Positions 61,665 to 64,000 of a stretch of DNA of 64,000 nt are shown here, one piece after another (the stretch's first letter is position 1; the number at the start of each line of letters is the position of its first letter). The position numbers were made by a program, and so were the translations under genes. Below the pieces are notes generated by a model, which was not told the DNA's origin, ran no database searches, and worked only from the letters and a program-made list of their open reading frames with translations. Origin of the DNA: Turnera subulata (lineage: Eukaryota > Streptophyta > Magnoliopsida > Malpighiales > Passifloraceae); assembly GCA_028386065.3 (NCBI GenBank), contig JAKUCV010001923.1:4838-68837 (forward strand), in the 5' to 3' direction.

Positions 61665-64000
61665 TTAACCACTCTGCATCAAATTATAGATTTAAGTCAT
61701 AAAAGATAATAAACAAAAAGAAGGTAACCCACAGATGACTAAATCAAATTATTATACCTGAATTTTCTGAAGTAATTTCTCAACCATAATTTTCTGCTGC
61801 ACCCCACTCAAAGTCTCGGAGTTCATGATTGCATTAGCCACAACAATGATTGTCGATGGAGAATCAGCATTCACCTAAACAAAACCAGAAGAATAAAAGA
61901 AATAATACTAACGTTAGCTGGCATCTTACCCTTCAACACAAAGGAAATCCCAGCAAAATAAAACAAATCTTGAGGACATTGAAATTGGCCCAATAAGGCA
62001 GTTTCTGCAAGCCATACAAGGAAGCTAAAGAATAAATCTAGGTGGAGGGAATTGCAACATATCAGAAATAAATACTGCAACAAGGCTCAAGGAATCATAT
62101 ACCCAAACCCTGCCATTTAAACCAACTGCTATCTCATAAGACAACTTCTTGCCAAGGGCCTCAAGAACTGGACATGTTGGTGAGCTCAGCAACCTTTAGA
62201 AACCAACCACAAAAAAAGAAGAGGTAATCACTAACTGACAAGAAGAGACAACTCGACAATTATGTACTCATGGACAAGGCTAAGACATCATTTAAAAGCA
62301 CAGGTGAAACGACATCTCACATCCTTGCTAGACCGGTTGAACATTCAAACATGTAGCCATCTTTGAGAACACCAAATTCAGCAGCTTTTCCACTGGCTAA
62401 GAACCACAAAGGAATGACATAAAGAATGTTCAAGAGATGTCTTTGTTAATAATTCAACAAAACAAACAACACACTACAACAGCAAAGGAAATGAGCGCAA
62501 GTACAATATACAATCATCAACATGCATGACATCGAACAAAAGAATCTAGCATGACAAAGAAAGCAAGGCCTCTTCATTACTAACCATCAGTGCAAGATAG
62601 CTCGGGATACATTCCAGTATTTGCCTTCACAACACGAACATAAAGCAAAGTTCCATCCTGCATCATAATGCATTGGCCAGGGAAGCATTTAGAGAAATAC
62701 AATTTGACGGAAAAGAATCATAGATCGTGTCATATTGTTCCTATGCTAATGTAAGAACGGGTGAAGAGGAAATAATGGGGAATTATGCATAATCCAAGAA
62801 ACAGAAACTATTTATATGTTGTTATATATGCAAGTTTGCACATCTGAAATGGTAATTCTGTTAGTTTTTTGCTTTGTCACAGAGCAAATTAGTGGAAGGC
62901 TTCCTGTTAATCAACACAAAGAAAGTATTCTGAAGGATTAACTTTAACTTGAAAGAATCTTATATTGCTGAACTTTCACTATGCCATGGCAAACTTATGC
63001 ACAAGTCTTTGACAAAGAAAACCAAAGGTGTTTAATTAAGAATTAACTTAACTATTTGGAAAACTTTTGAATTTTTTTTAAATACATCTCATTAAATATT
63101 AGAAAACCAAAGGACAAATCACAAAATCTATGCAACCTAACTATATGTAGGGGCTTGAGATAGTGCAAACCTCAAATTTAGGTATGTTCCTTCTGGTACC
63201 ACCTTCAAAGGCAAGAACAGGCAAATAAGCCAATGTCGGACTTTTTATGTCAATAAGAAAGTTCTACAAACAGAAAATTAGAGAATAAATAATATTAAAT
63301 AAGCACTGATTAACTGAAGTTATGTACCACAAATACATGTAAATACAAGCATTTCAAAGAAAAATAGCATATCTTGCCACGAACAAGCATTTTATGTAGA
63401 GCCAGAAACATGGAAAGTAAAGCATGATGAAAGAGAAACTGCTTCAAGAACAAAAATACGCTACAGTTGATGGACCTCAGATGAAACAAACAAATCAGCA
63501 CAGGCAAATGCTTTGGGAGCATACTATACTGTAACCTAAAAGTAAGCCAAGTTTTAAGAAATTCATCCCTGTTATTCTAGAATATGTCTCTTGATAATGA
63601 CAGGTTTCAATATTGTCAACAGCAGAAGCTCATGTAACTAAAAATATTCAATAACTTGTGGCCTTCCCACTGGAGTATTTGGCAAATTCCAAGACACAAA
63701 GATAGAAATTTCGCCAAGCAATTAACAACAGAACCTACAAACCTTAATGTAAACTAAAAAGCACTTACATCTGGTTTAGAGTCCACCACGATTCCAAGAA
63801 TAGTATCCTCCGCACATGGCACATACTAGACAAACAACCAACTCAACTGTTATTATCTAGAACCAAAAGAGAATAAACACCAATTGTTTCAAAACCAATG
63901 ACACCCACCCGTTTCTGGGAAGTTTCAACCCAGTATTTGTTTGGCTTCGAAAACCGTAGTTTCCCAGCTTTAATAACAGATATAGCATCAGAATCCTGTC
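61665..64000 (-). CDS. RRP40: Exosome complex component RRP40, C-terminal part (gene continues beyond the window)
   Basis: RRP40 is a non-catalytic cap subunit of the RNA exosome, which processes and degrades RNA in nucleus and cytoplasm. Exons in window, in gene order: 64000-63909 (partial), 63825-63769, 63263-63171, 62657-62585, 62396-62321, 62193-62103, 61874-61758 and 61673-61665. All junctions are GT-AG and phases agree, giving about 201 residues, so only a short N-terminal part (roughly 35 residues by family length) is missing. Recognisable parts are the S1-type domain around YVPCAEDTILGIVVD and FLIDIKSPTLAYLP, the segment ELSCTDASGKAAEFGVLKDG, and the KH-like domain with EIAVGLNGRVWVNADSPSTI (GxNG-type loop) and VVANAIMNSETLSGVQQKI. 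The last coding exon is tiny: Ser, Gly, stop. Confidence 0.93.

Overview
The window is eudicot plant nuclear DNA. The evidence is GT-AG introns in AT-rich sequence, a flavonoid-pathway flavanone 3-hydroxylase gene, plant-type TRA1 and RRP40 genes, an S-protein-homolog remnant, and many LTR retrotransposon and MITE sequences. No species can be named from the sequence alone.

Layout, left to right. 1-3296 is repeat DNA: the 3' part of a plus-strand LTR (to 1995), a fold-back MITE (2011-2276), two TA microsatellites, and the 5' part of a related LTR on the minus strand ending at 3296. 3297-4063 is the promoter and 5' leader of a complete TRA1 (TRRAP-type) gene. Its 35 coding exons run from 4064 to 28407 and join in frame to 3894 codons plus a stop. 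A convergent minus-strand three-exon gene (29405-30805) encodes an unrecognised 374-residue acidic protein with a cyclin-like destruction box. About 4.9 kb of mostly geneless DNA with one Stowaway MITE leads to a three-exon flavanone 3-hydroxylase gene (35665-37920). Its promoter carries an AC/MYB element next to an ACGT element.

37921-60113 is a retrotransposon-rich block. It holds a decayed LINE RNase H tail (38698-39150), a hAT-like MITE (40092-40672), and a solo LTR (41124-55088, flanking duplication CTTAT) interrupted by a whole Tekay/Del-type chromovirus (42696-53605). Next comes a second solo LTR of 4.8 kb (55325-60113, flanking duplication ATCTA). The chromovirus has one gag-pol frame with 13 premature stops and no frameshift. 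Eleven stops are TAG, most apparently former CAG codons, which suggests transition-type decay at methylated CHG sites.

After the repeats lies a frameshifted S-protein-homolog pseudogene (60350-60748). The window ends inside a minus-strand exosome gene, RRP40 (61665 to beyond 64000).

The host genes do not form one pathway. TRA1 acts in SAGA/NuA4 histone acetylation, RRP40 in RNA processing and decay, and F3H in flavonoid synthesis. The unusual biology is in the repeats: nested insertion with intact target-site records, nonsense-only decay, short GGGAT-N4-ATCCC hairpin units shared by two LTR families, and the S-protein-homolog remnant. I found no convincing new multi-gene system.
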